64,000 bases of DNA from Celerinatantimonas diazotrophica (GCF_004339545.1 NZ_SMGD01000001.1:62001-126000), one strand, 5' to 3'. Positions 44,975 through 53,707 are shown, counted from the stretch's first letter. Notes: generated by a model from the letters alone, not told the origin. Translations and numbers: made by a program.

Positions 44975-45349
44975 TTAATTTGTTGTCATATTATTCGACG
45001 GCCCATCGTCTTCGAGATAACTATAATTTTCGACAACGCCATCTTTGAAGAGAACATCAAGCATTTTGCGATGCCCTTTTACAGTCACTGACATAGTGAT
45101 GAGGTAACTCTGTGCATGAGATGTCCCATGAGAATAGAGGTAAACCCATTTTTCCTGGTTATTTTCAAGAGCCGATTTACTGTAAGGTTTGCCGAACATT
45201 GCCAGTATCTGTGCTTGAGTCGTTTTCCCTTTTACAATCTGCTGGACTTCTTGGCTTGGAAAGTCACGACCAACTGAATAATTCGAAGTAGCACACCCAG
45301 AAAGAAGTAAAGCACTAACAAAAGCAACAACAATCCATTGAAGCTTCAT
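44975..45349 (-). CDS. BamE/SmpA-like lipoprotein
   Basis: 124 residues: signal peptide and lipobox (LLLSGCATS), then a domain of the SmpA/BamE-like fold: IVKGKTTQAQILAMFGKPYS, KWVYLYSHGTSH, LDVLFKDGVVENYSY. BamE itself is conserved and longer-rooted in the backbone; a divergent copy inside prophage cargo resembles small lipoproteins used for surface exclusion or host modification. Function inferred only from fold and context. Confidence 0.75.
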   Translation of the reverse strand: MKLQWIVVAFVSALLLSGCATSNYSVGRDFPSQEVQQIVKGKTTQAQILAMFGKPYSKSALENNQEKWVYLYSHGTSHAQSYLITMSVTVKGHRKMLDVLFKDGVVENYSYLEDDGPSNNMTTN

Positions 45350-45485
45350 GATTTCCTATCCTATTGACTGTTAAGTAAGATAACGTTAGCGCAAACCCTT
45401 TAAACCCACAATGGTTCGAAAGGCTTAGCCCATTGATAAACAAGCCAGTAAACTAATAACGATGAAGAAAACAAAAGGAACGACC

Positions 45486-45653
45486 ATGACAACGTCCGAG
45501 CAACCAAGCAGCGAAGAACAGGCAAAAATCGCCACCGCATGCAAAGACAACCCCGATTTACCCAAAGAACTGGTAAAATAGGCCATCAAAGCACAAGCCG
45601 AAAAACAGGCAGGTTTGTTAGCGGATTATGAGTTTGAAGAGCCGCGTTCTTAA
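45486..45653 (+). pseudogene. Small phage gene interrupted by an amber codon
   Basis: ATG 45486 after AAGGAACG: MTTSEQPSSEEQAKIATACK, ...PKELVK, TAG, then in the same frame AIKAQAEKQAGLLADYEFEE... and TAA at 45651-45653. The undisturbed continuation shows one point nonsense mutation in an acidic 54-residue phage protein. Confidence 0.55.
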
Positions 45654-45678
45654 CTCGAACACGGCGCAAAGTGATATA

Positions 45679-46599
45679 TTAAGAACGCCCCAACTGTTTA
45701 GTAACAACAGAGACGACTTTGGCAGAGGTATAACGGCCATGGAGCTGTTTCACCAACATCGATAGCTCGATAGGATGCCGTTCCCAGCTGTGGTTTTTAA
45801 TGGCTTCTTCCTGGTCGTAACCTAAAACGCCAAGAGGAACATCTGCATGGAATTGGTAACCATTGGCAATATCTTCCACATCTAATCGCACACTTCCATC
45901 TTTGGAAAAATCAGCTGCTCTTAAGAAATATTCCCCTTTAACCATCTGTTCAACTGCTTTTTCACGCGGCTTACTCACAATTTTGTTGGCCTGAACACCT
46001 GAAATCACAAAGTTGGGTTGCGGATCGTCGTTTGCAGAAGCTGCAACTTCAAGCTTATCTTCTGGGCGTAGTTTGGTGAGGATGTCAGCGCGTAACTCAC
46101 CGAGTCCTTGCATAATTTGGCTGCAGGCAATGCTGTTCTGAGCTGCTTTTTGGACTATTTCCATTTTATCTTTTTCAAGTTGCGACAACTCAATGGTTTG
46201 ATCCAGCTCTTTTTCTTTCCCTTTATGCGCGAGCCATGACCGCCAAAAAAAGGCGCTCGTTGCGCATAAGCCAAAAAATATCAGTACTAATGTAATTTCT
46301 GATGGTGTCATTTTACTTACAGCGTCCTGAAGTGTTTTGACAAGAGAGTCTTGTAGCAAGGTCTCAAAAATTGAAGAGCCATCACCGACCTTAACAACTA
46401 ACTCTAACTTTTCACGCTCTTCTTTCGTGAGATGGTGAAGATTCTCATCACCATAATTACTAATACAGTATACCTTATGAACTTCTTTCTGCAGATTCAA
46501 TAAAGCAGGCATGATCCGTGTCGGTATTGTCCCTTTAAAATCGGCACCTTGAATATGAATCACAAATTTTGGCCATGATTCTAAGCGAATAGATTCCAC
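45679..46599 (-). CDS. Membrane-anchored coiled-coil protein, possibly 5'-truncated
   Basis: At least 306 residues: a soluble N-terminal part, one membrane helix at about 100-120 (EITLVLIFFGLCATSAFFW), a basic/acidic coiled-coil region (KGKEKELDQTIELSQLEKDK) and a C-terminal soluble domain ending SVVTKQLGRS. The annotated start is GTG. The same frame continues upstream as ELALKLLAQLIDGYEIENVE with good protein character but no start before a stop near 46690, where phage sequence begins, so the true 5' end may have been lost. Family unknown. Confidence 0.6.
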   Translation of the reverse strand: MESIRLESWPKFVIHIQGADFKGTIPTRIMPALLNLQKEVHKVYCISNYGDENLHHLTKEEREKLELVVKVGDGSSIFETLLQDSLVKTLQDAVSKMTPSEITLVLIFFGLCATSAFFWRSWLAHKGKEKELDQTIELSQLEKDKMEIVQKAAQNSIACSQIMQGLGELRADILTKLRPEDKLEVAASANDDPQPNFVISGVQANKIVSKPREKAVEQMVKGEYFLRAADFSKDGSVRLDVEDIANGYQFHADVPLGVLGYDQEEAIKNHSWERHPIELSMLVKQLHGRYTSAKVVSVVTKQLGRS

Positions 46600-46662
46600 A
46601 TTTTCTATTTCATAACCATCAATGAGTTGAGCTAATAATTTAAGGGCAAGCTCTACACCTCG

Positions 46663-46845
46663 GCAGCAACTTACTGCGGCGATAACTTAACGGTGTATGC
46701 CTATATGCCGGAATGCGTGACTAACCGCCAGCCCGCAATACAGTGGCAGCAGTATCGTGTGGCGCTGCGTAATATCCCCGAGCAAGACGGCTTTCCGTTT
46801 GAGGTTACGTGGCCACAGCAACCCGGAGAATTTACCGGTAAATAA
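46663..46845 (+). pseudogene. Tail-assembly-chaperone-like fragment
   Basis: Frame ...TYCGDNLTVYAYMPECVTNR, QPAIQWQQYRVALRNIPEQD, GFPFEVTWPQQPGEFTGK, TAA at 46843-46845. The W-x-x-YR-x-AL-x-x-I...GFP...WP pattern is typical of phage tail fibre assembly/tail assembly chaperone C termini. The 5' end is missing. Confidence 0.6.
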
Positions 46846-46870
46846 AAAAAGGGCGCTCATCAACGCCCCC
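46843..46870 (-). terminator. Terminator of the cystatin-like gene
   Basis: GGGCG (46851-46855) and CGCCC (46864-46868) with an 8-base loop; the minus strand continues TTTTTTTATTT. Confidence 0.75.
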
Positions 46871-46888
46871 TCATTCATCCAATATTAC

Positions 46889-47161
46889 TTAGTATTCCAA
46901 CTGATTAATTTTAGTGATTTCGGCTTTTTCACTTGGTTTTTTATACATATCAACCATCGCCGGGAAATGCTCTTCACCTACAGAGACTAATGTTGCATTG
47001 CAAAAGAACGAATAATTTTCGCCATTGACCACTTGAGTAGCTACAGCAACCGGTGAATACCCTACGCCAGTAAAACCTTCCATACCTTCGTCGAATACTT
47101 TCTGATCTTCAGGGCTCAATTTATGGTATTCACTCCATGCGCCCATCATTCCTTCAGCCAT
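46889..47161 (-). CDS. Cystatin-like small protein
   Basis: 90 residues, no signal peptide. The central part VATQVVNGENYSFFCNATLV carries the QxVxG signature of cystatins/stefins (protease inhibitors of papain-like enzymes) followed by the expected beta strands (EHFPAMVDMYK). The N-terminal Gly-containing segment precedes it at the usual distance. A cystatin fold is plausible; inhibition of a protease is inference. Good AGAGGA ribosome site. It follows another small gene on the same strand by 60 bp. Confidence 0.65.
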   Translation of the reverse strand: MAEGMMGAWSEYHKLSPEDQKVFDEGMEGFTGVGYSPVAVATQVVNGENYSFFCNATLVSVGEEHFPAMVDMYKKPSEKAEITKINQLEY

Positions 47162-47221
47162 AATATGTTCCTCTTAATAAAGTTCTATCCATACAGCTAG
47201 ATTTTTCTATGGGTTCCGTGA

Positions 47222-47644
47222 CTACAGCATTCTTACCGGAACATTTGCCTGTGTACTCCATTCACCATTCGTTGGAGATAGGTAGTGATAAGTTGCAGTG
47301 CCTTCTTTACGGTCCTTATCTAACACCATCTGCAGCTGAAAATTACGATATTGAACAGGGAAATTACTGCCAGACGGCGCTTTGATATACGGGTAGCCTT
47401 GAAGTGAAATATTGAGCGTAACATTGGGGCCAAAGACCATTTCAGATTCACTGCCCTGAACGACTGCTTTGCAATAGACAGATTCAGGACTTTCAGCTTG
47501 AGCTTCAACCACACACAGCCCAATGACCTCCCCATCAGAGACATCTTCAGATAAAAACAAAGTACACACGGGAGCTTCTGCGATCTCACTATTTGTTTTA
47601 ATACAATAAGTTCGTGTCACGATGCTATCCGCAGCTTTAGCCAT
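47222..47644 (-). CDS. Hypothetical beta-rich protein upstream of the cystatin-like gene
   Basis: 140 residues, soluble, with alternating strands (VIGLCVVEAQAESPESVYCK, ESEMVFGPNVTLNISLQGYP, NFQLQMVLDKDRKEGTATYH). Strong AGGAGG ribosome site at the start. Probably co-transcribed with the cystatin-like gene. Family unknown. The pair sits between two phage fragments and so is likely cargo. Confidence 0.65.
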   Translation of the reverse strand: MAKAADSIVTRTYCIKTNSEIAEAPVCTLFLSEDVSDGEVIGLCVVEAQAESPESVYCKAVVQGSESEMVFGPNVTLNISLQGYPYIKAPSGSNFPVQYRNFQLQMVLDKDRKEGTATYHYLSPTNGEWSTQANVPVRML

Positions 47645-47830
47645 AAAACCCTCCTATTTTTGGTTGATGTGAGTTAACAGTTTTAACTATAGGCCAACCT
47701 TATCTCATTCATGGTGGAAATTTGATGCAACGCAAATCGGCACACCTCATGCTTATTGATAAACTACCTGAATTAGTTGGTTTTCTAGATTCAAGCGCAG
47801 CTGAAATCGATTATTATTTTTCCTAGAAGT

Positions 47831-48178
47831 GTGAAATATCCGTCATTTATCTGCGATAAACCGCTGTTTTTGCCCAATGGCCAAAGCCAAAACTTAAGCG
47901 GTGTAGCCCTGCCAACCATCACGCTCAATCGCCAAAATGGCGCCCAAAACCGTTACCTGTTAGCCAAACGCGGAAGCTACACTGGCGTAAAAACCTACGA
48001 CTACCGCACCGACCAGGCGAAACGACTCACCGCCATTGCAGGCACGGGCGATGATTACAAAGAGCTGCGTTACCGCTGGCAGCGGCCGAACTATAAACAT
48101 TTAAGTTATCTGTGCGCCAGCGAGAACAACGCCAAACGCGCAGCGCAAAGGGAATGGGGAAAATTAGAAATGAAGTAA
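47831..48178 (+). pseudogene. Late control gene D fragment, copy 4 (longest)
   Basis: Frame from GTG 47831: KPLFLPNGQSQNLSGVALPT, LTAIAGTGDDYKELRYRWQR, and KRAAQREWGKLEMK, TAA at 48176-48178. It matches the central to 3' part of P2-like gpD (late control/tail tip). The N-terminal half is absent. A minus-strand immunity remnant begins at the next base. Confidence 0.75.
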
Positions 48179-48286
48179 CTAACGACGTTTTTTCATGTAA
48201 ACAGTAAATGGCGCCTGATATGCAATTAAGAAGAAAACGAAGATACCCAAAATCAGAACCGATATGGCGACTCTAGAACTATTCAT
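48179..48286 (-). pseudogene. Internally deleted immunity paralog 7
   Basis: 35 codons: MNSSRVAISVLILGIFVFFL joined to IAYQAPFTVYMKKRR, the C terminus of the family. The middle helices are gone. Its start overlaps the toxin remnant stop by 8 bp (ATGAATAG) and its stop abuts the gpD stop. Confidence 0.7.
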
Positions 48287-48447
48287 GAGATTTTTCTTTT
48301 TTATTGTCTGAAGTAAAACCTGATTCGATCCAATCTAATGACTCAATGATATGAGATTTTGACGTTGCTAGATCAGCACCAATTTCTGCCGAAAGAGCAG
48401 TTCTACTCATACCTTGCCATACTCGATGAGTCTGGTCCAAAATCTTA
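48279..48447 (-). pseudogene. C-terminal remnant of a third toxin copy
   Basis: Frame KILDQTHRVWQGMSRTALSA, EIGADLATSKSHIIESLDWI and ...SDNKKEKSHE, TAG. Aligns with the C terminus of the intact toxin (LLDKTHRAWHDLSRTAFVSE). The N-terminal part was replaced by an IS fragment. Confidence 0.75.
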
Positions 48448-48449
48448 TG

Positions 48450-48640
48450 GACTATATTCAGCCCGGTAATCCTCAGCAAAATGCGTATATTGAGCGTTAC
48501 AATCGAACGGCAAGATATGGATGGGTTAGTAAACATTGTTTGATTCACTTGAAGAAGAACAAGACTATGCGACAGAGTGGCTATGGTTTTACGGTCATGA
48601 AAGACCACATCACCCAATGGAGGTAAGCCACGTCTAATGG
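48450..48640 (+). mobile_element. Fragment of a second IS3-family transposase
   Basis: Reads YIQPGNPQQNAYIERYNRTA, then in a shifted frame LFDSLEEEQDYATEWLWFYG and HERPHHPMEV: the C-terminal catalytic region of an IS3-group integrase-like transposase (glutamate of the DDE triad in AYIERYNRT). A different element from the one at 53643. Frameshifted and truncated. Confidence 0.75.
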
Positions 48641-48668
48641 CCGCTTAACCTTTACTTTTGAGATGTGT

Positions 48669-48697
48669 TAAAAAAGGGAGGATTACCCCACCCTCCC
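48669..48697 (-). terminator. Terminator of the dabB-dabA operon
   Basis: GGGAGG (48676-48681) and CCTCCC (48692-48697); on the minus strand the stem is followed by TTTTTTAAC. Confidence 0.75.
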
Positions 48698-48751
48698 GTA
48701 TTGCCTCTATTAACGGGGCTTTTTAAGGTGGGAGCCTAAGCCGTTTGGGTA

Positions 48752-51169
48752 TTAAACAGCTAACCATTGGCCATTTTGATAGCGACTTACCTGCTGGTCA
48801 GCATCTATGTGATAAAGGAATAACCAGCCATTATTCACCAGTGATGCAACATCGTCATGGCGCGCCATAATATCTTCAATGGCAGGTTTAGGCGCTTGAA
48901 TATAGGTGCTCAGACGAAGGGGTTGATGACGGTATTTCCGACCATCGTGCACCGATTGTTGGGATAGCCCAATGCGCAGGTCTCCGCCATTTCCTTCAAA
49001 TACTCCAATATGACCGCCGACAACATTATGTAGCAGTTTATTACCACTCCCATATTTATTGGGGAGTGCAACGGAAGCGTAATATTGCAGGTTAATCCAG
49101 TTCATCACCAACAACGGAGCGGTCATGATTTTTTCCAGCTGGGTAAACTGTGGATCCTGACTCACATGGTATTCATGTAGGAAGGCTCGCCCACCAAAAT
49201 CAAGACTACGTGTGAGTGCTCGAGGCGCGATAAACACCGCGGCGTTATTACACAATCCCCATTCCGGACGCATCTGAGCCCAGTTCGTTGCGCGTTGTTT
49301 GAAGAAACGCTTGATCTCAGATTCCGAAGGCGCTTTGGGAGCATCAAATTGCTGGGATCGGGTAAGCTGAGCCTGACGGCAACCGCGCTCGATTTTTTCT
49401 CGCCATGATGCTTTTGGAGCATCAAAGATCAAAATTTCGTCGATGGTTGTGTTGTGCATTGCAGCATAAAATTGGGTGTCATTGGGTACTGTTACGTCAA
49501 ACTGCGGCATCTGTTTGCGGACGGCTGGATCGTTGAGCAGTGATGCTAATACTTTGACATTCACTTCACCGGTTTGGCCACCACAAGCACCGCAGTCAAG
49601 GCTGGATGCAGTATGGTTGTTACAGGTTTGACTTCCATGGCCGGTCAGTAGCACGACGTTAGCTAACCTAGCTTTGATCCCCATTGCTTTGATAATCCCA
49701 GCCGCGAGTTCTGCCTTCTCAGTGACACTTAGCGGCTGCTCATCCCGTTTTAGTTCCCATTTTTCATTAGGGCGGGCATCTTTATTGACCGGGTTCTTGC
49801 TCCCTTGCTGAAGGACGGCTCGTTTAAATAGACTTACCAATTTTAGCAAGCCACTGGCTTCAATCATCCCTAGGTTTGAGTATGGTTTTTCCAAGCTGCT
49901 CTGCCAACCTAACTGCGTAAGTCGGACCCAACGGTCAGGTTGCAGACGTGTCTGCTTGGCCACCAAAGAGGGGGCCATTAAACCCGGGAGTTGCGGCCGA
50001 GTGATACTGCCATCGTGGGTTTGATAAGCAATAGGAATACCGAAGAATCCAGCAAATCCCAAGGTTTCAATCTCGCTGCCTTGCGCTTCAAGGGCTCGGC
50101 GCATGGGTTCGGAACGAACATCAATACAGAAAACGGCCTGAACTTCCGGACGTGATTGCTCGGGGGCAGGAGTCGCCTGTTTGATTTGGTTTATCCAAGG
50201 CATCTGTACGCTCAGTTCCAGCGCTCTTTGCCATACCCAGAGCGGTTGCAGCTGCTGTTCCGCTTGCTCGTAGAGGCTATTAATTCGGGTGGCCTGATGG
50301 TGCAGCATTTGGCTTAATTGAGAAGCAATTTGCGGATGGTTTTGCTGTAACCAACGCATCAGTACGCGATCCCACGCCAGTAAGATTGCGAGTAGACCAA
50401 GCGTATGAGGAATGCGTAATTGTTGCTGCTTGAGCCCTGCTTGCCAATCGAGCCAAGATTGCCAACCAGCCCAACCTGAAAGTTGATGCAAACAGCCCCG
50501 CATATAGGCTTCAGCGCCGTCGTGATCATTCCAAATCGGCTGCCAGAACTGTTCCAGTTCACTGAATAACTGCATCATTGTTGTAGGCATAGCACGAAAA
50601 TCGTTAAGCAGATCAACGCCCAGCAGTGTCTTAATGCCTTTATCGCGAGTAACAACCTCTAACCAGCTTTGGTAGAGGTGCTCACCATTTTGGCCTTCGG
50701 CTTCAAATCGTTCCGGATATTTGTGGTAGAGCGCGATAAACTGGCTGACTTGCGCAATGATCTCCTGCTCCCAGCTATGGCCTTGAGGGGATGGAATCGT
50801 CTCATCCATCAGCATCGCGAGTGTTTTCCAACGCATGTTTAGTGGGTTTTCTCGCAGTAGATATTCTTCCAGTCGGTTCTCACTAAACGGTAATTGCAGC
50901 TGTTTCAATGCTTGCTTGAGATGCTCAGATTTTATTTGCTGTTGCCACAGGCTGCGATAGTAGCTGCGATCCATCAGCCCTGTTTCACCCGTTAGTACCG
51001 CTTGTTCGGCAAAAGTACGTTCGATCGACGCGTGTCGCTGAGGCCACCATGGGTTGACTGCAACTGATTGATCCAGAGGCCACGCCGGTGCGATTGAAGC
51101 CGCTGCCAATTTAGCGATAGGCCAGGCAACAATACGATTTTTGGTTTCGACAGTGTTTGCTTCCGTCAT
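48752..51169 (-). CDS. dabA: DabA, inorganic carbon uptake subunit (DUF2309)
   Basis: 805 residues of the DabA family. The zinc-site pattern resembling beta-carbonic anhydrase is present: Cys and Asp in VFCIDVRSEP (about residue 345) and His and Cys in LTGHGSQTCNNH and LDCGACGG (about 510-530). With the membrane partner DabB it forms the DAB complex, which traps CO2 as bicarbonate using the membrane ion gradient. It overlaps dabB by 4 bp, the usual two-gene operon. Length is in the family range. Confidence 0.93.
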   Translation of the reverse strand: MTEANTVETKNRIVAWPIAKLAAASIAPAWPLDQSVAVNPWWPQRHASIERTFAEQAVLTGETGLMDRSYYRSLWQQQIKSEHLKQALKQLQLPFSENRLEEYLLRENPLNMRWKTLAMLMDETIPSPQGHSWEQEIIAQVSQFIALYHKYPERFEAEGQNGEHLYQSWLEVVTRDKGIKTLLGVDLLNDFRAMPTTMMQLFSELEQFWQPIWNDHDGAEAYMRGCLHQLSGWAGWQSWLDWQAGLKQQQLRIPHTLGLLAILLAWDRVLMRWLQQNHPQIASQLSQMLHHQATRINSLYEQAEQQLQPLWVWQRALELSVQMPWINQIKQATPAPEQSRPEVQAVFCIDVRSEPMRRALEAQGSEIETLGFAGFFGIPIAYQTHDGSITRPQLPGLMAPSLVAKQTRLQPDRWVRLTQLGWQSSLEKPYSNLGMIEASGLLKLVSLFKRAVLQQGSKNPVNKDARPNEKWELKRDEQPLSVTEKAELAAGIIKAMGIKARLANVVLLTGHGSQTCNNHTASSLDCGACGGQTGEVNVKVLASLLNDPAVRKQMPQFDVTVPNDTQFYAAMHNTTIDEILIFDAPKASWREKIERGCRQAQLTRSQQFDAPKAPSESEIKRFFKQRATNWAQMRPEWGLCNNAAVFIAPRALTRSLDFGGRAFLHEYHVSQDPQFTQLEKIMTAPLLVMNWINLQYYASVALPNKYGSGNKLLHNVVGGHIGVFEGNGGDLRIGLSQQSVHDGRKYRHQPLRLSTYIQAPKPAIEDIMARHDDVASLVNNGWLFLYHIDADQQVSRYQNGQWLAV

Positions 51170-52548
51170 TGTTTAGCCTCCGTTTTCAAAGAAAGATGCG
51201 CGTGTTGGAGTTCCAGCAGTGATTGGCTTGGCCACAATTTTAAGGTCAGCCTTGTGGCCCATTCATCCAGATAAGCACCTGCATTGAGCCAGATGAACAG
51301 CCGTTTGACCCAGCGCACGTGCGGCCAATATTGCAGAGCCATAGAGAAGACAAACAAAGCCACAAAAAACATGGCAACCAGATTATCGGCGCTATGGTTG
51401 AGTGGTGCATCAAGCCCCATCAGGACAACTAAGTGATGTTTTGCGGTGGTGTAAAAGGCCAGTAGTGCACAGGCAACCACCAAAGTGATTAGCAGCCGAA
51501 CGGCTGTTGCGCTATCTAAGCGAGTCACGCTGGGCAAAATCAGTGCGGCTAAGGCAAACAGAACCAGCATCGCCGCAGCCATACTGTTAGTGACGGTAAA
51601 CTGCCACTGAGCTAGCGCGAGGATGGCAATAGCTAACACTAGGGCAAGCGTCCAATGGCGTACTTTAGGTTTAAATTCGCCGCTGAGCTGAGTGGCTAAG
51701 TAGTTGTTTACCGCACTGCCGCTGTTGAGGAACGAATAGGCTTTATAGAATGAGTGGGCAAATAGATGGAGCAATGCCATCTCATAAAGACCCAAGGCAA
51801 TTTCAACTAGCATAAGCCCCATTTGCGAGCTGGTGGACCAGGCTAATTTTACTTTAATGCTAATTCGGGTCGTAGAAACCAAGCCTGCAATGACAGTGCT
51901 GAGCCCTGCCCACACAATGAGTAGCCAACAGGCACTCGAACTTGCAGCAAGAACCGGAGCAAAAAACAGCAGTAAGATCCCACCCAAGTTGACGATCCCT
52001 GCGTGTAGTAGTGCCGAAACCGGCGTTGGTGCTTCAACAACTTGAATCAGCCATCCATGAATGGGCAGCTGTGCGCATTTGATAAGGGCGACGACCGCGA
52101 GCAGTACTGCGGCAATTTTAAGGTCTAGATGGGACCCCGCGAAAGGCATTTGAGCGATGACTTCACTGATGTAAGACGTTTGAAAATGGTAGTGAAGCAG
52201 TAACAGAGCCACACCAAGTAGCAGTTCGCTAAGACGTGCGAGCAGAAATTTTTTATGAGCGGCTAGCTGTGCTCGTGGACGCTCGGGATAAAACAGTATG
52301 AGCCGATGCAGCGAAAGGCTGACGCTAGTCCAGGCTGCCCAGAATAACAGCATGTGATTACTGATAATCACTAAAACCACGGCGGAAATCGTCAGGGCTA
52401 ATGCCCGTAAAAAGCGCCCACGGTCAGATTGACCACTAAATGCAACCCAACTATAACGAAAAATGGTAAATCCCAGAATGGCGACTAAGCCGAGTAACAT
52501 CAGCTTTAGAGGAGTGATTAAAAACAGGGAAAACATGACCAACCTCAC
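51166..52548 (-). CDS. dabB: DabB, proton-channel-like subunit (NuoL/Mrp family)
   Basis: 460 residues, about 12 membrane helices, in the proton-conducting antiporter-like superfamily of complex I NuoL: LIKCAQLPIHGWLIQVVEAP, TPVSALLHAGIVNLGGILLL and KLAWSTSSQMGLM, carrying the key Lys and His residues. Standalone copies next to DUF2309 genes are DabB, which energises DabA. Divergent from a LysR gene across 87 bp. Confidence 0.92.
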   Translation of the reverse strand: MRLVMFSLFLITPLKLMLLGLVAILGFTIFRYSWVAFSGQSDRGRFLRALALTISAVVLVIISNHMLLFWAAWTSVSLSLHRLILFYPERPRAQLAAHKKFLLARLSELLLGVALLLLHYHFQTSYISEVIAQMPFAGSHLDLKIAAVLLAVVALIKCAQLPIHGWLIQVVEAPTPVSALLHAGIVNLGGILLLFFAPVLAASSSACWLLIVWAGLSTVIAGLVSTTRISIKVKLAWSTSSQMGLMLVEIALGLYEMALLHLFAHSFYKAYSFLNSGSAVNNYLATQLSGEFKPKVRHWTLALVLAIAILALAQWQFTVTNSMAAAMLVLFALAALILPSVTRLDSATAVRLLITLVVACALLAFYTTAKHHLVVLMGLDAPLNHSADNLVAMFFVALFVFSMALQYWPHVRWVKRLFIWLNAGAYLDEWATRLTLKLWPSQSLLELQHAHLSLKTEAKQ

Positions 52549-52635
52549 ATTTCAAAAGATAGCTGCTATTGTGATACAGCCCCAAAGTTAAGTAAAATAT
52601 ATAATATTTAAGTAATCGTTCTGTTTTATAGAATA

Positions 52636-53523
52636 ATGAGCCGACTCAATTATCATCATCTGTACTATTTTTGGCAGGTTGCGAAGCTGGGAAACCTGAC
52701 GCAGACTGCTCAGACGCTTCATATTTCACAATCCGCATTGTCTTCGCAGATTAAACAGCTTGAGCAATCATTGGATGTTCAGTTGTTTATTCGCAAAGGG
52801 CGAACGCTATCGCTTACGGAAAGTGGCTATCATGCGCTGAACTATGCGGAGGAGATTTTCAAAAATGGTGAGGAGCTGGAAAAACTGCTGACCAGTGGCG
52901 AGACTTTACCGGGAGCCACGATTCGCATCGGAATGCTGTCAACAATTTCGCGAAACTTCATCGAGCAATTCATTCAGCCCTTAATTAAGCAAAATGATTG
53001 TCGCTACACTTTACAGTCGATGAGTCAGGCGGGGTTATTAAATGCGCTCTCAGAGCTGCAGATCGATATTGCGTTAACAAATATTCCAGTTCGCGGCTCC
53101 AATAAACAGAGTTGGCAGAGCCGGCTTTTGGCTCGCCAAGCGGTGGCGATTATTGGTCAGTCAGGCTTAGATTTATCTGGCGAACTAGATGATAGTTATC
53201 GCGGTCAGCGTTGGGTTCTGCCTTATGGCGAAAACCCGCTGCGGGCAGCATTTGACGCTTTTGCGGCGCAATATGAATTGCAACCGGAGGTTGTGGCGGA
53301 ATCGGACGATATGGCGATGCTTCGACTATTGACTCGTGATACCGGAGCGCTTGCTGTGATGCCGAACGTCGTTGTAAAAGATGAATTGGATCAGGGAACT
53401 TTGAAACATTATCTTTTGCTGCCAAACGTGTATGAGAACTTTTATTCGGTGACCGTTAAACGGCGTGTGGTTCATCCGAAACTCGATATGTTGATCCAAC
53501 CTTTTTTAGATCTAAGCGATTAA
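52636..53523 (+). CDS. LysR-family regulator (NhaR-like), divergent from dabBA
   Basis: 295 residues: N-terminal winged helix (LNYHHLYYFWQVAKLGNLTQ, LHISQSALSSQIKQLEQSLD) and a C-terminal co-inducer domain (about 95-290). The HLYYFW motif is typical of NhaR-type LysR proteins. Its position immediately divergent from dabB strongly suggests it controls dabBA from the 87-bp shared region, probably in response to CO2/bicarbonate or ion stress. The effector is unknown. Confidence 0.88.
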   Translation: MSRLNYHHLYYFWQVAKLGNLTQTAQTLHISQSALSSQIKQLEQSLDVQLFIRKGRTLSLTESGYHALNYAEEIFKNGEELEKLLTSGETLPGATIRIGMLSTISRNFIEQFIQPLIKQNDCRYTLQSMSQAGLLNALSELQIDIALTNIPVRGSNKQSWQSRLLARQAVAIIGQSGLDLSGELDDSYRGQRWVLPYGENPLRAAFDAFAAQYELQPEVVAESDDMAMLRLLTRDTGALAVMPNVVVKDELDQGTLKHYLLLPNVYENFYSVTVKRRVVHPKLDMLIQPFLDLSD

Positions 53524-53707
53524 ATTTCATTCGCAGGGAATGATGCCGTTGCAACGTAACCTTTCACCAGCCCCTTATTGACAGCATAAAAGTGACGATC
53601 ATCTTCTGATCTCACATTCCCTCTTGAATGATCCAATCAAGCTGTTCTGCTCTAATTGAACCGGACACTTTAATAACGGGAATATAGTCCAATGATTAAG
53701 GTGTTAA

